Source of the DNA: Tritrichomonas musculus
Lineage: Eukaryota > Parabasalia > Tritrichomonadida > Tritrichomonadidae
Direction: 5' to 3'
Assembly: GCA_039105265.1 (NCBI GenBank)
Contig: JAPFFF010000054.1
Location: 372,001-436,000, forward strand
DNA length: 64,000 nt
Every line of letters starts with the position of its first letter. Within the stretch, counting starts at the first letter, position 1. Made by a program: the position numbers and the translations under genes. Of the stretch, positions 9,024 to 18,995 are shown in pieces. The notes beneath the pieces are model-generated. The model saw only the letters and a program-made list of their open reading frames with translations. It ran no database searches and was not told the origin of the DNA.

Positions 9024-12000
9024 CTACCAAAGTGGTTTCCAACCATGATATAAATGTGCCATATTATAAGTATCGGTTGCAGCTTTAATCATTTCGTTCA
9101 CCTGTTCTTCCTGGGACAATCTTTCTGTAGCATTAAAGTCGTTACCATTAATTTTATCATAAATTCTATCGAACAATCGATTCATATTTTCCTCCATTTC
9201 GATTCGATTACGATTCTCACTTCCGCTATTAGCGACGCTTGTCTCGTTACTATTCAAATTACTATCCTCTTCGTTATTTACGTTCACTGAGCTACTCAAA
9301 GCTGCCAGCGATGACTGATTATTGAAGAAAGGGGGCGCGTGAGTAAAAATTTCGAGTGAACTAATAACCGCTTCCCTATTTTTTCTAATCAAAGCAATCA
9401 TATTTATACAGGACTGTCTAAAGGAGCCATCAATTCCGCACGGGCCGAACGCCTTAATCATGAATCTAGTCAATCTAAAAGGTATCAATTCGGGGAACCT
9501 CACTCGATCCTTAGCGAACTCGAAACAGTCTCCAAAATCGACGTGAATGACGCTTCCAGTGAATTTGTGAATCATCAAATTTGAAGGGTGCCGATCACCA
9601 AGGCCAATTATATAACCAACAACGCTCATCAATGCCGACGTCTTTGAAAAAGTGGAAACTCTTCTCGTCCAACTTTCTGAATTCGGCGCTTTCAACCAAA
9701 AAATGTCAGCTAGCGTATCGTCCGCCGTTTCGTCATTGACTTCCTTCATTGCTTCCAGTCTTTGTATCGGCCTAAGGTTGTCAAATTTCTGTATCGTCTT
9801 TCCCATCATTAGGCGCGCCTCAACGTCAATTTGAAGGCCTTTCGAAGCCCTGAATTCGCGGATCAGCTTGAACATCGTGTCGCTCCCTGGAATCCACTGA
9901 ATGACGCCGACAGACGGCGAGAGCGGCAAGATGAAGTTTGTTATAATTTTGGGCATCGATGACGGAATGAATTTATTGAGTAACGAGAATAATTGAATCA
10001 CTCTTTGGTCGAGCCGAAGGTCCTCGTGACCCTTGAGAAGGTACCAAAATTCTCTGCCATCACTGCCGACGATAGCAAACCGTTTTGGCCGCTGTTTCGA
10101 GGGGAAAACGTCCATCGACGCCGAGAATTTGGCTATCGTGTTAATTTGAAGCCTGGCGGTTACGTCGGTTATTTCGGTTATTTCCGGTTCGTAGGTTCCA
10201 AGCACCGCTATCTTCACGTTTCGGATCTCGCTGAGGAGGGGAGCAATGAACCTTGTCGGTATCGACGACATTCCTTCAATTTCGTTCTTCATTGCTGCGC
10301 AAAGAGAGCGAAACTCGGGCAGCAATTCGTCGATATGTCGCTTGTTACGTGAAGTGAAAAACCGCCTAAATGAAGGCGCAATTGAGGAGATCTTATCGGC
10401 ATATAAACGGTTGAACAAAAGGTCACTGTCAGAGTTTTGCGTCTTGATTGTTGAAAACATTTGCTCAAACGTGTTCTTCATCATATCGACGTTTCCTTGC
10501 TTGTAGAATTCAATGATGTTGTTCAAGGCATCGAGCCATTTCTCAGTCTTGGTCATACAAGCAGATAACAAGCCTTCAAATATAACAAGAGCGCCTTGAT
10601 AAACGTCTCCCATTTTTCGCTTGAAATCATCCAACATTTTCAAGCAAATTTCTCTGACATTTGACATGAAAAGCGGTGCCGATAACAACGGAATTATAAC
10701 TAAATGATGATGCTTCATTAATGCTGCTCTGATTGTTTTCTCAGCAAATGCGGCAAGTCTTTTATTTGTGTTTCCAAGCTGTGTGAAAAGTTGTGGCATT
10801 AAAGGCAGACACAATTCAAGCTTCAAGTTTTCCATGTCTTCTTCAACCGCATCCAAAACTTTTGAATACTTGCCTGCTCTGAAAAAGATAGAGCACAATT
10901 GCATCATTTCACTTATGCCTTCAGAACAAGAGATGAAACACTTAATTGCATTGATTGCATGCTCGCTCCTGTCTCCTTCTTTTATGTTGTAAAGACGAAG
11001 TTGCGTGTATGAGTAAAAAAGCTTGACTTTTCGATTGTTTGAGTAGTTCATGACTTGATCACAAATGGATGCTGATTCTATTAATTTCTCACTTTCATTA
11101 TCACCAAGACTTCGACCACGGATGATCCATTTGGCTTTCTTCGTCAGGGCACGAATTAAGAGGTCGTTTTCATGATCATTCAAATTTTTCTGAAGTCTGT
11201 CTTTTATCAAAACATCGAGGATTTCTATCGCTTTTTCTTTCTCTTGTCGTTTCCACAATGAAACGCAATGCTCGAAGATGACGTAAGGATTCGTTGTCTT
11301 CAAGTTAAAACTAGGATAATACAAGTTAAAGTAATGATCATGAAGGGTCCATTCACCCGAATTTCTTGACATTTTTAATAACGTCAAAATTTCATTTTGA
11401 GCGTTTTCAATGCCGCCCAAAATGTTGATTCTCATCATCAACAATGGCTGAATTTGCTGGAATGTCAATGAAGCGTTCTTCGTCCTTAAGATCCAGTTTT
11501 CTTCATTGTTTCCTTGCTCTTGAATTTCAACGAGTTGCTCAGCTTGAACGAGGAAAGGAATGAGGCTTGAAAAACCGTGCGAAAAGAGGGGCCCTGCATT
11601 AGTACCCAAAGTGTCAAAACCGCTAACAATTAGATCTTCGTAAGGCATCTTCCTTTCTTTGTTAGCGAGACACTGCGTCATGATTGACTCTACTGAATCA
11701 GTAGGCGCATGCTTAATTGTTTGGTCGAACTTTTCCCAATCCTTCAAATTGTAAAAAGCACGGGCGAAAAAAGGGGCGGTTTCTGACTTAACGGTTGCTG
11801 GCAAATTGTCAAATTTTTCAATATACAAATCACGTATCGATGACCAATCACTAAACATTGAATACGAACTTAGTAACGATATGAAAGTCTCGCTGCTTTG
11901 GTTCTCTTTATATAACCGTAAGACTATCGTCCAGTCACCAAGTAACTCGGCTCTCTTGGGCGACATCTGAATGTCGCCGCGACTTCTCAGTATGTGGATG

Positions 12001-15000
12001 AGGCCATGCACGTTCTCCTCCATTGACATGTGCGAATAGATACGAAAGAGAGCCTCGTACGACGAACTCGTAAGCTTGTCAAGCTTCTGGATACAAAAGA
12101 GAGCAAAAGGAAGCTTCTCGGCACGCAATGCTGCCTTCGCCAGATCCAAATAAGAGATGTTCAAATGCTGATCGGCACGCTCCATGAATTCAGCAAGACC
12201 AACAAGTGTTATCAAGACGTTCATTGGTGTTCCGCTTTCATTAAGCGCACGTGCCAAGCTATCGCAAATAACGTTCTTTCCGTTTTCAGTCAATTTTGAG
12301 AGACATGACAGAAAAGCGGAATGAAAAAGTTTAACCGCAAAACCGTAGCAAAGATGGGCAATTCCATAACATTGCTGAATGACCTTTGAAGGTGATTCTT
12401 TGATCGTTGTGAGAATAAAAGAACGGCACCAATCTTTCCACTGTCCTTGTGAGAACGATGAGTCGCAGATTGAACTTTTTATGAGCAAACTTTCATTAGT
12501 TGACAACTCATCGTTTGAATTTGAATTTGAATTCTGTTCCAACTCAATATTTTCTGAACACTCTAAGAATCCAAATTCAATCGAAGAGTCTTTGTTACTA
12601 CTCGAAAAGCTGATCTTCTCGCTGCCTTCATCCTCGGGGTCATTAATGACCAGCAACTCAGGTGATGTGTTCATTAACGTCTCTGCATTTTCATTGAAAA
12701 GATTCTTACTTTTTAAGAGGTCAACGGCGGTTTGTTTGTAATTTTCATACAAAATGTTCGGTTGTAAAGAAACTAACAAAATAATCGATGCATTTCTTAT
12801 CTTCTCATCTTGATGTGTAATGCATTGAAATATTGATCGTGCTAAAAGTGCCATGTAATTTGAACAGTCATATTTTCTGACTAATTTTGTCATCGCTTGC
12901 AAGGCCGATAAAACAACGTCACTTTTTAGCATTGGGTTAAAAACTACTTCACCCATCTGCCTCAATATTATGAACACATAATCAGAAGCAAACGATGAGA
13001 GTTTCGTCAAAGCAAACAGGATTTTAATGGCAATTCGTGGTTGACTCATTTCAGTGTTAAATAACGTGTCTAACAATATTGTCACAATTTTCGGTAAATA
13101 AGGAGCAAAAGCATCGCCAAGACTCTTTACAACTTCGGGCGTTAAGTCAAGCGCATGCTGAATAAACGGTGTATCTATTAGTTCCTCTATTAATCGTGCA
13201 AATAAGCTCGGAAAAGGCGATGTCCATTCACGATTCACTTTCAAAACAGAATGAAGAAGAGGAAAATATTGGTCCTTTTCATCGGCAGGTGCAGCACCAA
13301 CCGCCATTATTAAATAGTTTACAAATTTATTAAAGAATGGTTGACTTGATGGTGATGTGATTAACGGCCAACTTGACAGAATTTTCAATGCTTGATAATG
13401 CAGAGATGACAAATTCGAATCCTCTAAAATGAAAAGCAACGCCGACGCACAAACCGAAAAATACCAGTCCGAATACGAAATCAAATTGCCAATCTGCGAG
13501 ACATCAAGAAGGATGTTCGTCTCATTCTCGTCTTCAGACGGTGACAAGTGATTTTCATACAAACCGTTGGGAGCTATCGGCCCAAGTCTCCCATAGACCT
13601 TGAATATACAAGCATGAATTTTGCTTGATGTGAACTTCGAGCCAAGATTAAAGAGCGTCTGAAGAAGAGAAGGAAACTCGAAAGCAGCAGAAGGGCCAAC
13701 ATAATCAATGACGTAAGAGAGACATTTCAAGCATGAAATGGCAATTAATTTATTCGTATTCTGCTCAAGAATGTCAAGTAACAAATTTGTCAATTCAACG
13801 TATTTTTCTTCAAGAATCGATTTCTGCTTCTGGCAAGAAAGAGCGATTGTATCGACAAAATTAACAACAATGTAGGATGAATATTCTTGCTCAAAGTGGG
13901 TCTGTTGAGTGATCCTCTTCATAAGTGGAACATTGCCTGTGAAGTTGTCCTGCGATTCAATGTGTGTCAGCGAAAACGAAGAAGACAAGTGCTGACTCAA
14001 GAAAGAATACGAAGGTTCGTGCTCAAGCGTGAAGTCAGCTTGGTTATGAAGAACAAGTGATGAACTTCCAGATAAATATGAATTGGAGGACGATGAAGAA
14101 GCACTCAATCCGCTGGCGCCACTTTTTCTACCATAGCGTGATTGAAGGTAGCAAAAAGCTATCGGTATAAAAACGGGGATGTAAACTGGCAGAATCGGAT
14201 CGGCAAACCTAATAATCATCGCTAGACAGCTCGTCGTTTGTGCTTGCAAACGAAGGAGCGGCGAAGAATCACAAATGAACAAAGAGTCGAGAAGAACACG
14301 CCGAAAAATGGGAAGAATCATCGATGGATGATCGTTTGAGAGATCGCCGAGAATACTCAATGCCGCACGACGGACAGAGAACGAATCATCGTTGACGAGA
14401 AGTGAGAAGAACTCAAGTGCGTGTGGAAATGACAAATATTCAGAATATGGGGGCTTGATTGAATTCAAAATTTCAAGGCGAATTAATCGTTTAGGTTCAC
14501 GAACACAAATGGAAAGAACTTCGTTCAATAACGATTCATAAGACTCACTTGAAATGTCACGATTCAATGAGAATAAAGCAGCCGGTGCTTTGCTCTTGAT
14601 GTCAGGATCATTACTGCTCAAAAGTGGTCGGACCAATTCAAAAAGTTTCTCATTTTGAGTGGTACTGAATGTCGGCAATGAGGCAATGATTGTCAAGTGA
14701 ACTGGATGGAATTCTTTGACCTCCAGGAAACGTTCTGCTATCTTGTTCTTGAGGTTTTCCCATAGTATTGGATGGCTCTCAAAAAGTGGAACAATGACTT
14801 CAGAAAAATCTTGATTGAAAGGAGCATTTGAAATGATTTCATTGACCCCTTTCAAATTCAAAAATTCATTTTGTGGCAAAATGTCAGAAATTGTTTTTAT
14901 TAATTGAAATCCTGCTGAATTTCCTTTTTCTATTAAAGTTGGCAAAAATGGTATTATCTGTAGAACTTTTTGTGAATAAATATCTGGAAAATATGTCATA

Positions 15001-15923
15001 ACCGTTATTAATTCATATGCTAAATCTTCTGGTAATTCTTTTTCTTTGAAAAAGTAAAAATTAATAGCTTCACAGTATTTGGCCCGAAATTTAACAGGAT
15101 TTAAGGGACCTAATTCAATTATTAAATGAATGGCGGCTGATGATATACATCTTTGATCATGGATCATTAAAAATCGACACGTTTTCATTAGTGACGAGGC
15201 ACGATCTGATATTAAATTTGGATAATATTTGGCAAAATTTGAGATGACTAATAAACTTCCATGAATTTCATTGATTTCTTTCGAATTAATTAATGTGAGA
15301 GATTGATTAAAGGCTGATAATACTATTGGGCCTTTTAATGATCGTTCATAAAAGGTACATGCAATAAAATGCGCTTTTTTTCGAACTTCATATGATTGAT
15401 GGTATTGTCCAACTGATAATGCATCAAAAAATTGCTGTGAAGAATTTAAAATTCCGGATGACGCAAATTGTGCAAACCAATGAAGTAATTGTAATGCGCA
15501 TGTAACTTGAGAACTTGGGTAATCTTTGTGAAGCCATTCATTGCATCGAGCTAGCTGTTGAGTAATAAATTTAATTTCTTTCAAGTAATGTGTGCGACAA
15601 AATTTAGCTAACATACAGGATATAAATTCAGAATAAGCAAATTCATCGCATGGAAGGAGATTTGATAATTGTTTCAAAAGATGTTCAAGACGTATAGGAC
15701 GAAGCTTTCCCAAAACACTAATACCAATACATGCTTTGACTGACTTTTGTGGATCATTTGATTTAACGATAGAATTGATCTGAGTGAGCATTGATTGAGT
15801 TGCAATTTTTAATTCATGATAATGCATATTACACCAAACGTTAAAGATCAATCGCTTATAATCATGATAAACTTTGCGAATTTCTTGAAAATTTTCCGGA
15901 ATTACGAGCTTGCGAAGCTCCAT
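9024..15923 (-). CDS. TOR: TOR kinase (phosphatidylinositol-3-kinase-related Ser/Thr kinase)
   Basis: A 2299-aa full-length TOR homologue (yeast and human are ~2,470-2,550 aa). Residues 1 to ~1150 are a HEAT solenoid; ~1200-1780 a FAT region; FRB ~1790-1885; kinase ~1935-2200; FATC at the C-terminus ending YHGWKPLW. Catalytic elements are intact: K1964 in LLKGHEDLRLDQR, GLGDRHPSN with D2110, and DFG D2129 in HVDFGDCFE. A Ser/Asn-rich low-complexity segment interrupts the region before FATC. TOR links nutrient status to growth in TORC1/2. In the FRB, mTOR S2035, F2039 and W2101 align with Ile, Tyr and Leu, predicting no rapamycin-FKBP12 binding. ATR/ATM-like alternatives are excluded by the LLKGHEDLRLDQR and WxP-type FATC signature. 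Confidence 0.93.
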   Translation of the reverse strand: MELRKLVIPENFQEIRKVYHDYKRLIFNVWCNMHYHELKIATQSMLTQINSIVKSNDPQKSVKACIGISVLGKLRPIRLEHLLKQLSNLLPCDEFAYSEFISCMLAKFCRTHYLKEIKFITQQLARCNEWLHKDYPSSQVTCALQLLHWFAQFASSGILNSSQQFFDALSVGQYHQSYEVRKKAHFIACTFYERSLKGPIVLSAFNQSLTLINSKEINEIHGSLLVISNFAKYYPNLISDRASSLMKTCRFLMIHDQRCISSAAIHLIIELGPLNPVKFRAKYCEAINFYFFKEKELPEDLAYELITVMTYFPDIYSQKVLQIIPFLPTLIEKGNSAGFQLIKTISDILPQNEFLNLKGVNEIISNAPFNQDFSEVIVPLFESHPILWENLKNKIAERFLEVKEFHPVHLTIIASLPTFSTTQNEKLFELVRPLLSSNDPDIKSKAPAALFSLNRDISSESYESLLNEVLSICVREPKRLIRLEILNSIKPPYSEYLSFPHALEFFSLLVNDDSFSVRRAALSILGDLSNDHPSMILPIFRRVLLDSLFICDSSPLLRLQAQTTSCLAMIIRFADPILPVYIPVFIPIAFCYLQSRYGRKSGASGLSASSSSSNSYLSGSSSLVLHNQADFTLEHEPSYSFLSQHLSSSFSLTHIESQDNFTGNVPLMKRITQQTHFEQEYSSYIVVNFVDTIALSCQKQKSILEEKYVELTNLLLDILEQNTNKLIAISCLKCLSYVIDYVGPSAAFEFPSLLQTLFNLGSKFTSSKIHACIFKVYGRLGPIAPNGLYENHLSPSEDENETNILLDVSQIGNLISYSDWYFSVCASALLFILEDSNLSSLHYQALKILSSWPLITSPSSQPFFNKFVNYLIMAVGAAPADEKDQYFPLLHSVLKVNREWTSPFPSLFARLIEELIDTPFIQHALDLTPEVVKSLGDAFAPYLPKIVTILLDTLFNTEMSQPRIAIKILFALTKLSSFASDYVFIILRQMGEVVFNPMLKSDVVLSALQAMTKLVRKYDCSNYMALLARSIFQCITHQDEKIRNASIILLVSLQPNILYENYKQTAVDLLKSKNLFNENAETLMNTSPELLVINDPEDEGSEKISFSSSNKDSSIEFGFLECSENIELEQNSNSNSNDELSTNESLLIKSSICDSSFSQGQWKDWCRSFILTTIKESPSKVIQQCYGIAHLCYGFAVKLFHSAFLSCLSKLTENGKNVICDSLARALNESGTPMNVLITLVGLAEFMERADQHLNISYLDLAKAALRAEKLPFALFCIQKLDKLTSSSYEALFRIYSHMSMEENVHGLIHILRSRGDIQMSPKRAELLGDWTIVLRLYKENQSSETFISLLSSYSMFSDWSSIRDLYIEKFDNLPATVKSETAPFFARAFYNLKDWEKFDQTIKHAPTDSVESIMTQCLANKERKMPYEDLIVSGFDTLGTNAGPLFSHGFSSLIPFLVQAEQLVEIQEQGNNEENWILRTKNASLTFQQIQPLLMMRINILGGIENAQNEILTLLKMSRNSGEWTLHDHYFNLYYPSFNLKTTNPYVIFEHCVSLWKRQEKEKAIEILDVLIKDRLQKNLNDHENDLLIRALTKKAKWIIRGRSLGDNESEKLIESASICDQVMNYSNNRKVKLFYSYTQLRLYNIKEGDRSEHAINAIKCFISCSEGISEMMQLCSIFFRAGKYSKVLDAVEEDMENLKLELCLPLMPQLFTQLGNTNKRLAAFAEKTIRAALMKHHHLVIIPLLSAPLFMSNVREICLKMLDDFKRKMGDVYQGALVIFEGLLSACMTKTEKWLDALNNIIEFYKQGNVDMMKNTFEQMFSTIKTQNSDSDLLFNRLYADKISSIAPSFRRFFTSRNKRHIDELLPEFRSLCAAMKNEIEGMSSIPTRFIAPLLSEIRNVKIAVLGTYEPEITEITDVTARLQINTIAKFSASMDVFPSKQRPKRFAIVGSDGREFWYLLKGHEDLRLDQRVIQLFSLLNKFIPSSMPKIITNFILPLSPSVGVIQWIPGSDTMFKLIREFRASKGLQIDVEARLMMGKTIQKFDNLRPIQRLEAMKEVNDETADDTLADIFWLKAPNSESWTRRVSTFSKTSALMSVVGYIIGLGDRHPSNLMIHKFTGSVIHVDFGDCFEFAKDRVRFPELIPFRLTRFMIKAFGPCGIDGSFRQSCINMIALIRKNREAVISSLEIFTHAPPFFNNQSSLAALSSSVNVNNEEDSNLNSNETSVANSGSENRNRIEMEENMNRLFDRIYDKINGNDFNATERLSQEEQVNEMIKAATDTYNMAHLYHGWKPLW

Positions 15924-17141
15924 AATTCTTTAGATTATTCCAACAAAATTCTGAATGCTTTAAAAAAAATTTCAATTAATATTGATTGAAATATTGATTG
16001 AAATATTGAAAATTCATTTAATGATATTGAATGTAAATTTATTATTTAAACTATGTTTATTTTGAATATTTTTATTGATTATTATTAGTATTATTATTGT
16101 TTTATATTTTAATTTACATTTAATATATGGTTAAGTATATATTATCATTTGTTATTAGCGAAATTATGAGTATAGTTTCATTTTTATGTAAAATATATTG
16201 CTTTTATATTCCATTCAATTTTTTTTACACGAATTTTGAATTAAAAATTGCATATAGTGATTTATATTTTAATTCAACTTTTTTGATTGTATCTTTAATT
16301 TTATTATTATAATTTTCCATTTATCTTCAAAGGCCACATAATATTATCGTTAAAAAAATAAATGATTAATATCCTAAGTTATAAAGTATATCAATTAAAA
16401 TAATTATATATTTATTTTTTATATATTAATTATTATATTTATAGTAAATATATAAGCACATATATTTAATAATTATGACGATATAGGCATAATATACAGT
16501 ATTATTTCCAATATTAAATGAACGATTATTGAAAAAAGAAAACATAAATATGGCTAATTATAGGTCAAATTAAAAATATAGTGTGAAAAGGTAATATTCG
16601 TAAAATATTTTGGATGATTATAATTGATTCATGTTTTTTTTACAATTGGTATTTGAATTATTGTGAAGCGAAATTGATCGGCTAATTTGAGTTTTTAAAA
16701 AGAATAAATAATTGATAATTTCTAAAAATCATTGAAAATCCTAATAATCTGAAGAATAAAATAACCAACACAAAATGTTTTTTAAAATTATTTTTGGATA
16801 TATAGAATCATTTTTTTTTTTCTTTTTCAAAAAGTTACAGTATAAACTAATGAAATTTTTTTTTTTTCATAGAAATAAATATATAAAGTATTGAAATATC
16901 GATAAATAAATTGATCTTTTTTTACTAAAAATATTCGTATAATACTATAATAAACACTTAAATGTTTAGATAATCAAAATCATTAAAATACTTGAATTGC
17001 AGAATCATCGTGATCATTTTTATTTAAATAATAATATATATATTTTCCATAAAATCAATAAAACATAATTATTCAATAAACAAGGAAACAAATAAATTCC
17101 TTATTATTGCCTGAATTAATCAATCAAACTAAAATATAAGA
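15924..17141. other. intergenic, AT-rich
   Basis: About 1.2 kb of very AT-rich DNA between the TOR start and the 3' end of the left Kelch gene, with several T-runs and short TA-rich palindromes. No gene, TIR or structured RNA recognised. Confidence 0.4.
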
Positions 17142-18347
17142 TTATAGAACAAGCATTTCAATCATATCGCTTCTAAGATGAACAGAAGCTAGAGCTTCAC
17201 CGAGGTCAATTTTGAAGATAGGTGGTGGTTCAATCATTCTAGATCCCATGATACTGATAATTGATCTCTTTTTCTTCGAATATACAACAGCTGCTGAATG
17301 TTCTCTTGGTAACATAAACAATCCTAATTTATTTACAAAACCATCAGCAACAGAAAGTGTACTGTTATCAGGTCTAACATGAAATGCAAACCACCATTTC
17401 CTTTTTACATCCAAGGCAAATATATGCATAAAATCAATATTTGCTTCTCCACCAATTAAAAATATGTACTCGTCAGCTGCAATAAGAGATGGCCGACTCA
17501 ATTCAGTTGAAGGTTCGGTGCCTGTACATGGAAATGGATCAAATTCCCCCTTTTCTGGTATAAATTGAGCAATTGGTGATCCGTCAATTCCACCAAATAC
17601 AAAATAGCGATCTTTAAAAGCGCAATAAGCTGGAGCGGGAAGACCAGTATGTGAAATTTGAAATCGGTGCCATTTAGGCTTTTGATAATTATTTTGGTTT
17701 AGATCAACATTAATAATATCATGAATATCAATGCTATAAACGCCACCATGAGCGCGTCCATCATAACCAGACCACAAATAAATTATATTGTTCTTTACAA
17801 AAAGCATTGGTGATGTTCTTGGACATGGAGATTCGCCTTCTGTTTCTATATATTCTACTTTTCCTGTATCAATATTAACTCGATGAAAATCTGCATAAAA
17901 TTTTATTTCGTGCACCCCACCAAAAATGTACATTTCCCGTCCAATTAATACAGCTGAAGGATATTGGCGTGGAGAGAGAAGTGAATTTGTAATACATTTC
18001 CATCCTGCTGTAGTAATATCATACGACCACATGTCATTTAAATATTGACCATTTTGAGTAAAACCATAAGCTATAATAAGACGGTCTTGTTCTTCATCAT
18101 AAACATGACATTGTCCAATACGTGCAATTGGGCCAAGTGTCATTGAATGTTCCATAGACCAAACTCCTCTGTACGCTGTTTTCAAAAGATGCTCGTTCTT
18201 TTTAATTGACATAAGAGATGGAACGTCGTCTTGAATGAAACGCGATGAGTGATCTGCCTCAGTACGATGAGTACTAACAGGGGCATACATGAAAGTGTCA
18301 AACATCATGTCATGAGTTTGTCGTCGAGAGCTTTGTTCATTTCCCAT
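17142..18347 (-). CDS. Kelch-repeat protein with N-myristoylation signature (left paralogue)
   Basis: I place the start at ATG 18347 (401 aa). The frame opens further upstream, but the start at 18347 gives MGNEQS, a classic N-myristoylation signal (Gly2, Ser6) shared with its paralogue at 33197. About five to six Kelch blades follow (for example MYIFGGVHEIKFYADFHRVN, IIYLWSGYDGRAHGGVYSI, YFVFGGIDGSPIAQF), each with the Gly-Gly after hydrophobic strands. The C-terminus has LGEALASVHLRSDM, conserved in the paralogue. The protein is probably a membrane-tethered beta-propeller scaffold; partners unknown. A hAT-type MITE sits 100 bp upstream and a MULE begins 650 bp upstream. Confidence 0.85.
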   Translation of the reverse strand: MGNEQSSRRQTHDMMFDTFMYAPVSTHRTEADHSSRFIQDDVPSLMSIKKNEHLLKTAYRGVWSMEHSMTLGPIARIGQCHVYDEEQDRLIIAYGFTQNGQYLNDMWSYDITTAGWKCITNSLLSPRQYPSAVLIGREMYIFGGVHEIKFYADFHRVNIDTGKVEYIETEGESPCPRTSPMLFVKNNIIYLWSGYDGRAHGGVYSIDIHDIINVDLNQNNYQKPKWHRFQISHTGLPAPAYCAFKDRYFVFGGIDGSPIAQFIPEKGEFDPFPCTGTEPSTELSRPSLIAADEYIFLIGGEANIDFMHIFALDVKRKWWFAFHVRPDNSTLSVADGFVNKLGLFMLPREHSAAVVYSKKKRSIISIMGSRMIEPPPIFKIDLGEALASVHLRSDMIEMLVL

Positions 18348-18439
18348 TCGAAATTTAAATGCAATACAAAACAAACACATCGTAAACAATTTAAAAAGTG
18401 AAAAAAATTCTAAATTAATAAAATCTAAAGGAGTAAAAT

Positions 18440-18670
18440 TTATTTTGCAGTGATGGCTACCGAGATCAGTTTTTACCGTTTACCGGAATGCTACTGGTAA
18501 GTAGTAAATACTGGAATTTTTTTTGGTGTATTAAGTATGTACCAGTAAGTACGTTTAAAATAACCGCCTGTAAAAATTTCGTACCGATTTTTTTCATAAA
18601 CGTTCGACGGTTATAAGACCAATTTAATTTACCTAATCGATTAGTAACGGTAACCATCCCTGTTATTTTG
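18440..18670. mobile_element. hAT-type MITE (215 bp) with 8-bp target duplication
   Basis: The element occupies 18448-18662. It begins CAGTGATGGCTACCG and ends with the complement of CAGGGATGGTTACCG, and is flanked by direct repeats TTATTTTG at 18440-18447 and 18663-18670. CAG-starting termini and an exact 8-bp duplication are hAT hallmarks. It is far too short to encode a transposase, so it is non-autonomous. It lies in the 5' flank of the left Kelch gene, 100 bp before its ATG. Confidence 0.85.
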
Positions 18671-18995
18671 GTCTTATTTGTATTAAAAAGATGAGAAAAT
18701 TATTTCATGATTCATTGGCCAATTATCCTGTTTTTTAAAAAAAAATTGAGAAGAGCGATCACTTTTTAATCCCATTAAAAAACTATAATATTTTTTGTAT
18801 GTATATATTTAAAAATTAATTTGTTAATAATATTAAAAAAAAAATCAAAATATAATCATGTTGGTTATAAATGAAATTTGAAAAGATTCTTTGAATGCAA
18901 TATTGAATTTTTTTTATTCTTTTGAGTTCATAAACTTTTTAAATGTTTTATGATATTCTCAAAAATTAATGTTTATTCTTATTATAAATAACTTT

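Noticed and set aside
16127-16312. 61-codon hydrophobic frame as a small membrane protein
   Set aside because: Low-complexity AT-rich sequence with no leader or conserved feature; expected by chance at this composition.
18348-18389. Upstream extension of the left Kelch protein (and 33149-33196 of the right)
   Set aside because: The extended frames open with a TTG codon; the shared MGNE start with a myristoylation signature is far better supported.
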